Positions 27,472-35,992 of a DNA stretch of 64,000 bases are shown here, piece after piece; the stretch's first letter is position 1; each line of letters opens with the position of its first letter. The stretch is from contig NZ_CM001514.1 of NCBI RefSeq assembly GCF_000263715.2, forward strand, positions 978,936-1,042,935, in the 5' to 3' direction. A program made the position numbers and the translations under genes. This DNA comes from Pseudomonas synxantha BG33R. Lineage in GTDB: Bacteria; Pseudomonadota; Gammaproteobacteria; Pseudomonadales; Pseudomonadaceae. Below the pieces are notes generated by a model, which saw nothing but the letters and a program-made list of their open reading frames with translations, had not been told where the DNA came from and searched no databases.

Positions 27472-28512
27472 TCAAGGCGCCGGATTCGGATGATCCTTTT
27501 GAATCGCCTCAATTCCTTCCAGCACCTCTTTCGACAGTTTCAGATCAGCACTGGCAATATTGCTGTCCAACTGCTCAAGGCTGGTGGCACCAATAATATT
27601 GCTGGTCACAAACGGCTGCTGCGTCACAAACGCCAGCGCCATCTGCGCCGGGTCCAGGCCGTGTTCGCGTGCCAGTGCCACATACCGGCTGCACGCCGCC
27701 TCCGACTGCGGGTTGAAGTAGCGGCTGAAGCGGCTGTACTCGGTCAGGCGCGCCTTGGCCGGCCGTGCGCCGCCTTCGTACTTGCCGCTGAGCATGCCGA
27801 ACGCCAGCGGTGAGTAGGCCAGCAAACCGCACTGCTCACGGATGGCGATTTCCGCCAGGCCCACTTCAAAGCTGCGGTTGAGCAGGTTGTAGGGGTTCTG
27901 GATCGACACCGCGCGCGGCCAGCCACGGGCTTCGGCCAGGGCGAGGAACTTCATGGTGCCCCATGGGGTTTCGTTGGACAGGCCGATGTGGCGGATCTTG
28001 CCGGCCTTGACCTGTTCATCCAGGGCTTCGAGGGTTTCTTCCAGGGGGGTGAGGTCGTCTTCGTCCTTGTGCCTGTAGCTCAGTTGGCCGAAGAAATTGG
28101 TGCTGCGTTCCGGCCAGTGCAGTTGGTAGAGGTCGATCCAGTCGGTCTGCAGGCGCTTGAGGCTGGCGTCGAGCGCCTGGGTGATGTGCTTGCGGTTGTG
28201 ACGCAGGTAGCCATCGCGGATGTAGTCAATCGTGTTGCCGGGGCCGGCGATCTTGCTGGCGAGTATCCAGTCGGCGCGGTCGCCACGGCTTTTGAAATAG
28301 TTGCCGATGTAGCGTTCGGTGGTGGCATAGGTGTCGGCCTTGGGCGGTACCGGGTACATTTCTGCGGTATCGAGGAAGTTGATCCCCGCGCCCTTGGCCC
28401 GTTCGATCTGCGCGAAAGCCTCTGCCTCGCTGTTCTGCTCGCCCCAGGTCATGGTGCCCAACGCAATGGCGCTGACGTTCAGATCGGTGCGGCCCAGCTG
28501 TCGGTAATCCAT
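27472..28512 (-). CDS. aldo/keto reductase, Tas-like
   Basis: 346-residue NADP(H)-dependent aldo/keto reductase with a TIM barrel. The N-terminus MDYRQLGRTDLNVSAIALGTMTWG is typical of the Tas/YajO branch. The catalytic tetrad is visible: D in INFLDTAEMYP, Y in AEMYP, K in ILASKIAG and H in LYQLHWPER. NADP-binding residues follow at SIIGATSLEQL-like NIIGATSLEQLDSN. The start at 28512 has AAGGAG eight bases upstream; an in-frame ATG 63 bases earlier would prepend unrelated sequence. It is divergent from rplM. Substrate unknown. Confidence 0.9.
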   Translation of the reverse strand: MDYRQLGRTDLNVSAIALGTMTWGEQNSEAEAFAQIERAKGAGINFLDTAEMYPVPPKADTYATTERYIGNYFKSRGDRADWILASKIAGPGNTIDYIRDGYLRHNRKHITQALDASLKRLQTDWIDLYQLHWPERSTNFFGQLSYRHKDEDDLTPLEETLEALDEQVKAGKIRHIGLSNETPWGTMKFLALAEARGWPRAVSIQNPYNLLNRSFEVGLAEIAIREQCGLLAYSPLAFGMLSGKYEGGARPAKARLTEYSRFSRYFNPQSEAACSRYVALAREHGLDPAQMALAFVTQQPFVTSNIIGATSLEQLDSNIASADLKLSKEVLEGIEAIQKDHPNPAP

Positions 28513-28690
28513 CGGGTACTCCTTCAGGGGAAAACAATCATAAAAGCAGGTTGAATTTTTTTTCGCAATCTGCATAATTGCCCACCTCTTTCTGCAGTGG
28601 AAGTGATGCGCCGCCTGCCGAAGAATCTTGCCGTTGAACGGACGCGCCGACCCGAGCCCCCGATAGCGTCTGTATCCGGCTGCCTTTGAC

Positions 28691-28719
28691 TTGTCAAAGT
28701 ACGCACTATTCAGTAAGAT
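28691..28719 (+). promoter_or_regulatory. sigma-70-type promoter of rplM-rpsI
   Basis: TTGTCA at 28691-28696, a 17-base spacer and TAAGAT at 28714-28719, about 43 bases before the rplM start. It lies in the only upstream region available to this ribosomal operon. Confidence 0.65.
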
Positions 28720-28761
28720 CCGCCGTCTAATTTACAGGGCGGCCCCTGAGGCTATTAAAGA

Positions 28762-29190
28762 ATGACAACTTTTACTGCAAAACCGGAAACAGTTCAGCGC
28801 GACTGGTTTGTCGTCGACGCCGCTGGTCAGACCCTGGGTCGTCTGGCCACTGAAGTCGCCAGCCGTCTGCGTGGCAAGCACAAGCCTGAATACACCCCGC
28901 ACGTTGATACCGGTGACTACATCGTGATCATCAACGCTGAGCAGGTACGTGTTACCGGCAACAAAGCGCAAGACAAAATGTACTACCGTCACTCCGGTTT
29001 CCCAGGCGGTATCAAGTCTTCCAACTTTGAAGGCCTGATCTCCAAGAAGCCTGAAGCCCCGATCGAAATCGCGGTCAAAGGCATGCTGCCGAAGGGCCCA
29101 CTGGGTCGCGATATGTTTCGCAAGCTGAAAGTCTATGCGGGCGCTGTACACCCTCATGCTGCTCAGCAGCCCCAAGAACTGAAGTTTTAA
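28762..29190 (+). CDS. rplM: 50S ribosomal protein L13
   Basis: Large-subunit ribosomal protein, 142 residues, the family's usual length. Signatures include [33 protein letters not shown], the central [19 protein letters not shown], and the C-terminal [20 protein letters not shown] followed by [10 protein letters not shown]. It is followed after 14 bases by rpsI, as in nearly all bacteria. Confidence 0.98.
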   Translation: MTTFTAKPETVQRDWFVVDAAGQTLGRLATEVASRLRGKHKPEYTPHVDTGDYIVIINAEQVRVTGNKAQDKMYYRHSGFPGGIKSSNFEGLISKKPEAPIEIAVKGMLPKGPLGRDMFRKLKVYAGAVHPHAAQQPQELKF

Positions 29191-29204
29191 CGGAATAGTT
29201 CATT

Positions 29205-29597
29205 ATGTCGGCGACTCAAAATTACGGCACTGGCCGTCGCAAAACCGCAACCGCACGCGTTTTCCTGCGTCCGGGCACTGGTAACATCTCGATCAACAAC
29301 CGCTCCCTGGACAACTTCTTCGGTCGCGAAACTGCCCGCATGGTAGTTCGTCAACCGCTGGAATTGACCGAGACCGTTGAAAAGTTCGACATCTACGTCA
29401 CCGTTATCGGTGGCGGTGTAAGTGGTCAAGCTGGCGCAATCCGCCACGGTATCACTCGCGCTCTGATGCAGTACGACGAAACCCTGCGTGGCGCTCTGCG
29501 CAAAGCTGGCTTCGTTACTCGCGATGCTCGTGAAGTTGAACGTAAGAAAGTCGGTCTGCGTAAAGCGCGTAAGCGTCCGCAGTACTCGAAGCGTTAA
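29205..29597 (+). CDS. rpsI: 30S ribosomal protein S9
   Basis: Small-subunit ribosomal protein, 130 residues. It opens [18 protein letters not shown], has the [19 protein letters not shown] block, and ends in the highly basic tail [18 protein letters not shown] that reaches the P-site tRNA. Second gene of the rplM-rpsI operon, followed by a terminator. Confidence 0.98.
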
Positions 29598-29614
29598 TTC
29601 GCTTTACGTTCCAG

Positions 29615-29651
29615 AAAACGCCCAGCCTCCTCACGGAGCTGGGCGTTTTTT
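29615..29651 (+). terminator. Rho-independent terminator of rplM-rpsI
   Basis: AACGCCCAGC (29617-29626) pairs with GCTGGGCGTT (29638-29647) and the T run continues to 29651. It lies about 20 bases past the rpsI stop. Confidence 0.92.
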
Positions 29652-29689
29652 ATTGCCTGCGATTTATGCACATTTTTCGCCGTGACAAC

Positions 29690-29716
29690 TTGCCACATCC
29701 GTAGACCCCCTATACT
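29690..29716 (+). promoter_or_regulatory. possible promoter of the petABC operon
   Basis: TTGCCA at 29690-29695 and TATACT at 29711-29716, separated by 15 bases, which is short. The leader to the petA start would be about 140 bases. The -10 match is good and the -35 spacing is not ideal. Confidence 0.4.
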
Positions 29717-29862
29717 ACAAGGCCTGAGGGCGGAGGCCCGGGCAATTCCCTTGTCATACGTGGGGCTTTTCATTACCATCCGTCAAAATTTTTATAAGTA
29801 AAGATTCAACACTTAGTAGACGCCTGATTTAACAGGCCAAAAAGCTGATGGGAGAGGACTGA

Positions 29863-30456
29863 ATGAGCAATGACGGCGTGAATGCAGGCCGGCGTCGCTT
29901 CTTGGTAGCAGCCACATCCGTGGTGGGTGCTGCAGGAGCGGTGGGGGCTGCGGTCCCGTTCGTGGGGTCATGGTTTCCCAGTGCCAAGGCGAAAGCCGCA
30001 GGTGCACCGGTGAAGGTGAATGTCAGCAAGATCGAGCCAGGTCAGCAGATGATTGCTGAATGGCGCGGCCAGCCGGTTTTCATTGTTCGCCGTACTGAGG
30101 AAATCCTGGGGAATCTGAAAAAGATCGAAGGCCAGTTGTCTGACCCGACATCCGAAAATTCCGATCAGCCCGCCTACGCCAAGAACGAAATGCGTTCGAT
30201 CAAGCCAGAGATCCTGTTGCTGGTTGGTCTGTGTACACACTTGGGTTGCTCGCCTACCTTCCGCCCGGAAGTGGCCCCTGTCGATCTGGGCAAGGATTGG
30301 GTCGGTGGTTATTTCTGCCCCTGCCACGGCTCGCACTACGACCTCGCTGGCCGTGTCTACAAATCCCAGCCTGCTCCATTGAACCTGCCCGTGCCTCCGC
30401 ATACCTACGAAACTGACGACCTCATAGTCATTGGCCTCGACAAGGAGAACGCGTGA
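29863..30456 (+). CDS. petA: ubiquinol-cytochrome c reductase iron-sulfur (Rieske) subunit
   Basis: Rieske protein of the bc1 complex, 197 residues. A twin-arginine targeting/anchor segment lies at residues 9-33 (GRRRFLVAATSVVGAAGA). The 2Fe-2S cluster is bound by box I CTHLGC (124-129) and box II CPCHGS (152-157); the GGYF before box II is usual. It takes electrons from ubiquinol and passes them to cytochrome c1. First gene of petABC, with its stop overlapping the petB start by one base. Confidence 0.97.
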   Translation: MSNDGVNAGRRRFLVAATSVVGAAGAVGAAVPFVGSWFPSAKAKAAGAPVKVNVSKIEPGQQMIAEWRGQPVFIVRRTEEILGNLKKIEGQLSDPTSENSDQPAYAKNEMRSIKPEILLLVGLCTHLGCSPTFRPEVAPVDLGKDWVGGYFCPCHGSHYDLAGRVYKSQPAPLNLPVPPHTYETDDLIVIGLDKENA

Positions 30457-31667
30457 TGAGCAAGTTCATGGATTGGGTGGATGCGCGCTTCCCCGCCACC
30501 AAAATGTGGGAAGACCATCTCAGCAAATATTACGCGCCAAAAAACTTCAACTTCTTCTACTTCTTTGGCTCCCTGGCCTTGTTGGTGCTGGTCAACCAGA
30601 TCGTCACCGGCGTGTGGTTGACGATGAGCTACACCCCGTCGGCGGAAGAGGCCTTTGCTTCCGTCGAATACATCATGCGCGACGTCGAGTACGGCTCGAT
30701 CCTGCGCCTGCTGCACTCCACAGGCGCATCAGCGTTCTTCATCGTCGTCTACCTGCACATGTTCCGCGGTCTGCTCTACGGTTCATACCAGAAGCCCCGC
30801 GAGCTGGTGTGGGTGTTTGGCATGTTGATCTACCTGGCGCTGATGGCCGAAGCCTTCATGGGCTACCTGCTGCCATGGGGCCAGATGTCGTACTGGGGCG
30901 CCCAGGTGATCATCTCGCTGTTCGGTGCAATCCCGGTGATCGGCAACGACCTGACCCAGTGGATACGTGGCGACTACCTGATCTCCGGCATCACCCTGAA
31001 CCGCTTCTTCGCCTTGCACGTGGTGGCCCTGCCGATCGTGATCCTGGGCCTTGTGGTACTGCACATCCTGGCACTGCACGAAGTGGGTTCCAATAACCCT
31101 GATGGTGTGGACATCAAGAAGCACAAGGATGAGAACGGCATCCCGCTCGACGGCATTCCATTCCACCCTTACTACACCGTGAAAGACATTGTCGGCGTAG
31201 TGGTGTTCCTGTTTGTGTTCTGCTCGATCGTGTTCTTTTTCCCGGAGATGGGTGGTTATTTCCTGGAGAAACCTAACTTCGAACAGGCCAACGCCTTCAA
31301 GACGCCCGAGCATATTGCCCCGGTCTGGTACTTCACGCCGTTCTACGCGATCTTGCGTGCGATCCCCGACAAACTCATGGGCGTGATCGCCATGGGCGCA
31401 GCCATCGCGGTGCTGTTCGTGCTGCCGTGGCTCGATCGGAGCCCGGTCAAGTCGATGCGCTACAAAGGCTGGCTGAGCAAGATCTGGCTGTGGGTGTTCT
31501 GCATTTCGTTCGTGATCCTGGGTGTGCTAGGCGTGCTGGCGCCGACCCCCGAGCGTACGTTGCTGTCGCAGGTCTGCACCTTCCTGTACTTCGCCTACTT
31601 CATTCTGATGCCGTTCTATACCCGGCTCGAGAAGACCAAACCGGTTCCGGAAAGGGTGACTGGCTGA
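30456..31667 (+). CDS. petB: ubiquinol-cytochrome c reductase cytochrome b subunit
   Basis: Eight-helix cytochrome b of the bc1 complex, 403 residues, binding two b haems between the pair of histidines in helix B (LLHSTGASAFFIVVYLHMF) and in helix D (FFALHVVALPIVILGLVVLH). The Qo-site motif reads PVWY (HIAPVWYFTPFYA), the form usual in beta/gamma-proteobacteria rather than mitochondrial PEWY. The start is ATG 30456 (TGATG overlap with petA); a GTG one codon earlier is less likely. Its stop overlaps petC by one base. Confidence 0.97.
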   Translation: MSKFMDWVDARFPATKMWEDHLSKYYAPKNFNFFYFFGSLALLVLVNQIVTGVWLTMSYTPSAEEAFASVEYIMRDVEYGSILRLLHSTGASAFFIVVYLHMFRGLLYGSYQKPRELVWVFGMLIYLALMAEAFMGYLLPWGQMSYWGAQVIISLFGAIPVIGNDLTQWIRGDYLISGITLNRFFALHVVALPIVILGLVVLHILALHEVGSNNPDGVDIKKHKDENGIPLDGIPFHPYYTVKDIVGVVVFLFVFCSIVFFFPEMGGYFLEKPNFEQANAFKTPEHIAPVWYFTPFYAILRAIPDKLMGVIAMGAAIAVLFVLPWLDRSPVKSMRYKGWLSKIWLWVFCISFVILGVLGVLAPTPERTLLSQVCTFLYFAYFILMPFYTRLEKTKPVPERVTG

Positions 31668-32446
31668 TGAAAAAATTATTCGTTGCATTCGTGCTTGCGG
31701 CTCTGCCGCTACTGTCCTTCGCCGCCGAGCATGGCGCGCAGCTGGAAAAAGTCGATATCGATGTGTCTGACAAGGCCGCCATGCAGGATGGGCTGCGTAC
31801 CTTCACCAACTACTGCATGGGCTGCCACAGCGCCAAGTTCCAGCGTTACGAGCGTGTGGCCGATGACCTGGGCATTCCCCATGAGGTGATGCTCAGTCAC
31901 GCGGTGTTCACTGGCGCCAAGATTGGCGACCATATGAACATCGGCATGCAACCGGCTGACGCCAAGACCTGGTTCGGCGCCGCACCGCCCGACTTGACCC
32001 TGGTGGCTCGTGTACGCGGTACCGATTGGCTCTACGGCTACCTCAAGTCCTTCTATGAAGACCCGGCGCGCCCCTATGGCGTGAACAACAAAGTCTTCCC
32101 GAATGTCGGCATGCCGAACGTTCTGGTCGGCCTGCAGGGTCGTCAAGTGGTAGGATGCAAGCAGGTTCAGGTCGTTGAAGACGGCAAGAAGCAATATGAT
32201 CCGTTGACCGGCACGCCGCTGACTCATGAAGCGTGCGATCAACTGACCATCGTGCCCAAGACCGGTACGCTGAACGAAGAGCAGTTCGACGAGAAGGTCA
32301 AGAATCTGGTGACCTTCCTGGCCTACTCGGCCAACCCGGTCAAACTGCAGCACCAGCGCATCGGTACGTACGTCTTGCTGTACCTGGCTTTCTTCTTCGT
32401 ATTCGCTTATCTGCTCAAGCGCGAATACTGGAAGGATGTGCATTGA
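31667..32446 (+). CDS. petC: ubiquinol-cytochrome c reductase cytochrome c1 subunit
   Basis: 259 residues with a signal peptide cleaved near SFAAEH (residue 20), haem c attachment site CMGCH at residues 50-54, the axial methionine probably in the NVGMPNVL segment, and one C-terminal membrane anchor (TYVLLYLAFFFVFAYLL) ending KREYWKDVH. Gammaproteobacterial c1 is a separate protein as here, unlike the fused b/c1 precursor of some alphaproteobacteria. Last gene of petABC, followed by a large hairpin. Confidence 0.97.
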   Translation: MKKLFVAFVLAALPLLSFAAEHGAQLEKVDIDVSDKAAMQDGLRTFTNYCMGCHSAKFQRYERVADDLGIPHEVMLSHAVFTGAKIGDHMNIGMQPADAKTWFGAAPPDLTLVARVRGTDWLYGYLKSFYEDPARPYGVNNKVFPNVGMPNVLVGLQGRQVVGCKQVQVVEDGKKQYDPLTGTPLTHEACDQLTIVPKTGTLNEEQFDEKVKNLVTFLAYSANPVKLQHQRIGTYVLLYLAFFFVFAYLLKREYWKDVH

Positions 32447-32475
32447 TCCAACCGTAAGCAATTGCTGTTAATCTT

Positions 32476-32557
32476 GCGCGCCCAGCGGCATCTCTGAACA
32501 CGTAACGCCTGGTTTGACCGGACGTTACAGAGATGCTCTCTGGGCGCGCTCGTTTTT
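32476..32557 (+). terminator. three-tier long hairpin with T tract between petC and sspA
   Basis: Three consecutive helices stack in one axis: GCGCGCCCAG (32476-32485) with 32540-32549, GCATCTCT (32488-32495) with 32529-32536, and GTAACG (32502-32507) with 32523-32528. Small internal loops separate them and a 15-base apical loop caps them. TCGTTTTT follows. It ends 37 bases before sspA. It can serve as the terminator of petABC, and its length suggests it may also form a leader structure for sspA. Confidence 0.75.
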
Positions 32558-32594
32558 GAGCTTTCGATAATTTCAACAAGCGAGGAGGACCGCC

Positions 32595-33212
32595 ATGGGC
32601 GTGACCAATCGGTTGGCCTGTTACTCCGACCCCGCCGACCACTATTCCCACCGAGTACGCATCGTGCTCGCAGAGAAGGGTGTCAGCGCCGAGATCATCA
32701 GTGTGGAGGCGGGCCGTCATCCGCCGAAACTGATCGAAGTGAACCCTTACGGCAGCTTGCCCACCCTGGTCGATCGTGACCTGGCGTTGTGGGAGTCAAC
32801 CGTGGTGATGGAATACTTGGATGAGCGTTACCCGCATCCGCCTTTGCTGCCGGTGTACCCGGTGGCGCGTGCCAACAGCCGCCTGCTGATCCATCGGATC
32901 CAGCGTGACTGGTGCGGGCTGGTGGATGTGATTCTGGATTCGCGTTCTAAGGAAGCCGCTCGGGTGCAGGCGCGCAAGGAATTACGCGAAAGCCTGACCG
33001 GTGTTTCGCCGCTGTTCGCCGATAAACCTTTTTTCCTCAGTGAGGAACAAAGCCTGGTGGATTGCTGCCTATTACCCATACTCTGGCGCTTGCCGATCCT
33101 GGGCATTGAACTGCCACGGCCGGCCAAGCCGCTGCTTGATTACATGGAGCGCCAATTTGCGCGTGAGGCTTTCCAGGCGAGTCTGTCTGGTGTCGAACGC
33201 GATATGCGCTAA
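32595..33212 (+). CDS. sspA: stringent starvation protein A
   Basis: 205-residue RNA-polymerase-associated protein with a glutathione-transferase fold that influences transcription in stationary phase and virulence. The thioredoxin-like half begins [20 protein letters not shown], with the [18 protein letters not shown] block, and the helical half has [28 protein letters not shown] lies upstream of the ATG. It is followed by sspB after 17 bases; the two are usually cotranscribed. Confidence 0.95.
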   Translation: MGVTNRLACYSDPADHYSHRVRIVLAEKGVSAEIISVEAGRHPPKLIEVNPYGSLPTLVDRDLALWESTVVMEYLDERYPHPPLLPVYPVARANSRLLIHRIQRDWCGLVDVILDSRSKEAARVQARKELRESLTGVSPLFADKPFFLSEEQSLVDCCLLPILWRLPILGIELPRPAKPLLDYMERQFAREAFQASLSGVERDMR

Positions 33213-33229
33213 GGCTTAAGGAGCCGTTG

Positions 33230-33649
33230 ATGAACTCCAGTCGACCTTATTTGGTCCGCGCGCTCTATGAGTGGATTGTGGACAACGATTGCACACCGCA
33301 CATGCTGGTCAATTCCGAGTTTCCCAAGGTGGATGTGCCACAGGGTTTCGCCAGCGACGGACAAATCGTGCTGAACGTATCGCCCAGTGCCGTGCGCCAT
33401 CTGCACATGGACAACGAAGCGGTGAGCTTTGAAGGGCGTTTCGGTGGCGTACCGCATACGCTGTTCGTGCCGATTGGTGCCATCCTCGGGATCTACGCCC
33501 GGGAGAACGGCCAAGGCATGGTGTTCGATCTGGAGTCGCCTTTCGAGGACGACGAAACGATTGACGGTGAAGGCGGTGATGATCTACCGCCACCGGACAG
33601 CGAGCCGCCGCGTCCTAGCGGTCGGCCGAGCTTGAAAGTGGTGAAGTAG
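33230..33649 (+). CDS. sspB: stringent starvation protein B (ClpXP adaptor)
   Basis: 139-residue adaptor that delivers ssrA-tagged proteins to ClpXP. The N-terminal substrate-binding domain starts RPYLVRALYEWIVDN and includes FEGRFGGVPHTLFVPIGAILGIYARENGQG. An acidic and proline-rich linker leads to the C-terminal ClpX-docking motif GRPSLKVVK. The ATG at 33230 (GGAG seven bases upstream) is preferred to the TTG one codon earlier. Confidence 0.95.
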   Translation: MNSSRPYLVRALYEWIVDNDCTPHMLVNSEFPKVDVPQGFASDGQIVLNVSPSAVRHLHMDNEAVSFEGRFGGVPHTLFVPIGAILGIYARENGQGMVFDLESPFEDDETIDGEGGDDLPPPDSEPPRPSGRPSLKVVK

Positions 33650-33674
33650 GCGGATTTTGCCTTCAGCCCCCCGT

Positions 33675-33709
33675 GAAAAATGCCTCGATGTTTGTCGGGG
33701 CATTTTTTT
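33675..33709 (+). terminator. Rho-independent terminator of sspAB
   Basis: AAAAATGCCTCGA and TCGGGGCATTTTTTT form a stem (one G-T pair) with a T run, about 25 bases past the sspB stop. Confidence 0.85.
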
Positions 33710-33747
33710 GCGTGAAGGATATGGATGAAAGTCGCGCCACAACGGTG

Positions 33748-33757
33748 ATCGTACAAC
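33748..33757. promoter_or_regulatory. possible operator half-site upstream of the FadR-type regulator gene
   Basis: ATCGTACAAC at 33748-33757 is the exact reverse complement of GTTGTACGAT at the kdgD promoter (36011-36020). It sits about 10 bases before a good -10 (TATGAT, 33768-33773) and 51 bases before the regulator start, where bound repressor would cover the -35 region. This would allow autoregulation. Confidence 0.45.
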
Positions 33758-33807
33758 CACCATGGGCTATGATGCGGTCTTCAGTTCGCCGAGAAAGATG
33801 GTTCATC

Positions 33808-34557
33808 ATGGAAAACGCCAGCGCCGCTCCACGTCTGCCCCGCAAGCGCCGCAGCCTTGCCCAGGAATTGGTCACGGTGTTGTCCGAGCAGATCCGCGAT
33901 GGCCAGCTCAAACGCGGCGATAAATTGCCTACCGAGTCGGCGATCATGGAAGCCCACGGCGTCAGCCGCACCGTGGTGCGCGAGGCCATCTCGCGCTTGC
34001 AGGCGGCGGGGCAGGTCGAGACCCGCCATGGTATCGGCACCTTTGTGCTGGACACGCCCAGCCCCAGCGGTTTCCGCATTGACCCGGCCACCGTGGTGAC
34101 CTTGCGTGATGTGCTGGCGATTCTGGAGCTGCGTATCAGTCTGGAAGTAGAGTCGGCGGGCCTTGCCGCCTTGCGTCGCAGTGATGCGCAACTGGCCGCC
34201 ATGCGTGCGGCTCTTGATGCGCTGAATGAAAGTGCGGCCCACGCTGGCGATGCGGTGGCGTCAGACTTTGCCTTTCACCTGGAAATTGCACTGTCTACCG
34301 GTAACCGCTACTTCACCGATATCATGACCCACCTGGGTACCAGCATCATTCCGCGGACCCGCTTGAATTCGGCGCGCCTGGCCCATGATGACCAGCAGCA
34401 TTACATGGGCCGCCTGAGCCGCGAACACGAAGAAATCTATGAGGCAATTGCCCGCCAGGATTCGGATGCGGCGCGGGCGGCCATGCGTCTGCATTTGACC
34501 AACAGCCGTGAGCGGCTGCGCCATGCCCATGAAGAGGCAGAAGCACAGCGCGTCTGA
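33808..34557 (+). CDS. FadR-subfamily GntR regulator, probable regulator of galactarate/glucarate catabolism
   Basis: 249 residues with an N-terminal winged helix (about 15-78: LAQELVTVLSEQIRDGQLKR, LPTESAIMEAHGVSRTVVRE, AISRLQAAGQVETRHGIGT) and a C-terminal all-helical FCD effector domain with metal-binding positions (D in DFAFHLEIA, H in FHLEIA, and H in LSREHEEIYEAI). FadR-type regulators next to sugar-acid genes usually repress them until the acid or its catabolite binds. It lies 2.3 kb from kdgD, separated by the phospholipase-like gene. The start at 33808 gives the family N-terminus. Confidence 0.85.
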   Translation: MENASAAPRLPRKRRSLAQELVTVLSEQIRDGQLKRGDKLPTESAIMEAHGVSRTVVREAISRLQAAGQVETRHGIGTFVLDTPSPSGFRIDPATVVTLRDVLAILELRISLEVESAGLAALRRSDAQLAAMRAALDALNESAAHAGDAVASDFAFHLEIALSTGNRYFTDIMTHLGTSIIPRTRLNSARLAHDDQQHYMGRLSREHEEIYEAIARQDSDAARAAMRLHLTNSRERLRHAHEEAEAQRV

Positions 34558-34572
34558 GGTTTGCCATATCCC

Positions 34573-34663
34573 GTGTGGGAGCTGGCTTGCCTGCGAATGC
34601 AGTGGTTCAGTAACAAACTCAATGACTGACACACAGCTATCGCAGGCAAGCCAGCTCCCACAT
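34573..34663. repeat. REP doublet (inverted pair)
   Basis: GTGGGAGCTGGCTTGCCTGC and GCAGGCAAGCCAGCTCCCAC flank a spacer of about 50 bases. It lies between the convergent regulator and phospholipase-like genes. Confidence 0.88.
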
Positions 34664-34694
34664 TTGACCTCCATTATCTGGATACCGGGCCTGT

Positions 34695-35852
34695 TTAGCT
34701 GGCGGGTTGATTGGGCTTGTAGTCTTTGAGCAACAGATACGTACTCCACCCCCACCAATCATTGGTCCAGTGTTTGTCGTTCAGGTCATTGACGTCCTTG
34801 CGCCGCAGCACCTTGTCCCCCTCCATCTTGAACAACGGCGAGAAGTTGTTCGCCGGGTTTTGCGCGGCGTTCAGGTCGGGCACATACAGCGGTGCCTTGA
34901 AGCTGGCCGGGGAGGGCGCGACGCCGCTGATGAAGGTTTCGAAGATTTCGTCTGCCGAAGCCTGCACCGCACGTTTTACCTGCACGCGATTATCGGCGTC
35001 GATGCTGTCGAAGTAGCGCTTGTCGCCGTAGGCATGCCACTGATCACCCATGGCATTACGCACCTTGAGCCCGAACTTGCTGTCTTCGTCGTGCATGAAG
35101 CGGCTGATCAGCGAACCCAATTCACCTGGTGTCACAACGGCTGCCAACTGTTTGCGTGGCACTCGCAGGTGCCCGGCGGAAAACAGGTCGGTCAAGAAGT
35201 GATCAGCGAAGCTGTTCATCGCATAGGCCAGTTCCAGGGCCTGGTCGGTACCTGTCTGGTGGGCCACAACCGCTTGTTGCAGCGCCGTCGTGTGACCGGC
35301 CAGGTACGCGGACAAGGCCCACTCACCGAAGTGATCGGCATTGTCCGCTGCCAGCTTGAGGTAGCGTCCCAAGGGAATCAGGGCCGAAACAGCGCTGCCG
35401 CCACCCGTGATGCGGTTCCACTCCTCCGACAACGTATCACCCAGTGCGTCGTAGGCTTCATGGGGTTGTTTGCCATCCTTGATCGCCTGCTTGACCGCGT
35501 TGATTTCCTTTTGCATCACCGCCAGGATCTTCTGCGCCTCTTCCCGTGAGGCGGGTAATACGGCGAGAGAGTTGAAGGCTGCAGTGAAACGTTGCACGCG
35601 CTCGGCCGCAGAGGCGCCATCGCTGATGGCTTGGCCGGGGATGCCATAGAAATCGCCACCTAAAGCGATCACTTGGCCGTAGGTCAGCGCGAGCCCGTTG
35701 GGCAGATGCAATTGCACCTGGTGTGCAGGAATCGCCGCAGCGTCCTTGGCGAAGCGCAGCAGGGTTTCATCGCCGATGGCGGTGTGTTCACCCCCTTCAA
35801 AACGCAGGGTTGGCGGGAGTTTCTCGGGTACTGCGAGTTCAAGACCTGACAT
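34695..35852 (-). CDS. phospholipase C/P1 nuclease-like protein under a LexA-type operator
   Basis: 385 residues without a signal peptide. Two DHF...GH units stand out: NADHFGEWALSAYLAGH (171-187) and FADHFLTDLFSAGH (215-228), plus GEHTAIGDE (21-29), GGDFYG (65-70) and a late HDEDSKFGLKVRNAMGDQW block (254-272). Closely spaced His and Asp residues of this kind supply the zinc ligands of the phospholipase C/P1 nuclease fold, so a zinc-dependent phosphoesterase, probably a phospholipase, is the best guess; activity is an inference. AAGGAG precedes the start. The gene has its own promoter overlapped downstream by a near-consensus LexA box, suggesting damage-induced expression. It splits the sugar-acid cluster. 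Confidence 0.7.
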   Translation of the reverse strand: MSGLELAVPEKLPPTLRFEGGEHTAIGDETLLRFAKDAAAIPAHQVQLHLPNGLALTYGQVIALGGDFYGIPGQAISDGASAAERVQRFTAAFNSLAVLPASREEAQKILAVMQKEINAVKQAIKDGKQPHEAYDALGDTLSEEWNRITGGGSAVSALIPLGRYLKLAADNADHFGEWALSAYLAGHTTALQQAVVAHQTGTDQALELAYAMNSFADHFLTDLFSAGHLRVPRKQLAAVVTPGELGSLISRFMHDEDSKFGLKVRNAMGDQWHAYGDKRYFDSIDADNRVQVKRAVQASADEIFETFISGVAPSPASFKAPLYVPDLNAAQNPANNFSPLFKMEGDKVLRRKDVNDLNDKHWTNDWWGWSTYLLLKDYKPNQPAS

Positions 35853-35891
35853 GTTAGCTCCTTGCTATGTCGTGGAAATCTTCCTTTTTAA

Positions 35892-35907
35892 CTGTATGTA
35901 TATACAG
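35892..35907 (-). promoter_or_regulatory. LexA-type SOS box upstream of the phospholipase-like gene
   Basis: CTGTATGTATATACAG, with perfect CTGTAT/ATACAG arms, differs from the Pseudomonas LexA consensus CTGTATAAATATACAG at only the two central positions. It lies 8 bases downstream of the minus-strand -10 and 40 bases upstream of the gene start, covering the transcription start region, which is the usual repressor position. Confidence 0.8.
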
Positions 35908-35915
35908 CTTAAGTT

Positions 35916-35943
35916 ACTATAGGTGAGAAATTTCCTACGTCAA
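35916..35943 (-). promoter_or_regulatory. promoter of the phospholipase-like gene
   Basis: Read on the minus strand: TTGACG (35943-35938), a 16-base spacer, TATAGT (35921-35916). Both hexamers are one base off consensus or nearly so. The LexA box begins just downstream. Confidence 0.75.
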
Positions 35944-35992
35944 GAATTGCAATCCACACGTCAGGTGCGAGCGGAGGCTCAACGAATTGCAG

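Noticed and set aside
29598..29862. A small RNA between rpsI and petA
   Set aside because: Apart from the rpsI terminator and a possible promoter there is no second hairpin with a T run to end such an RNA.
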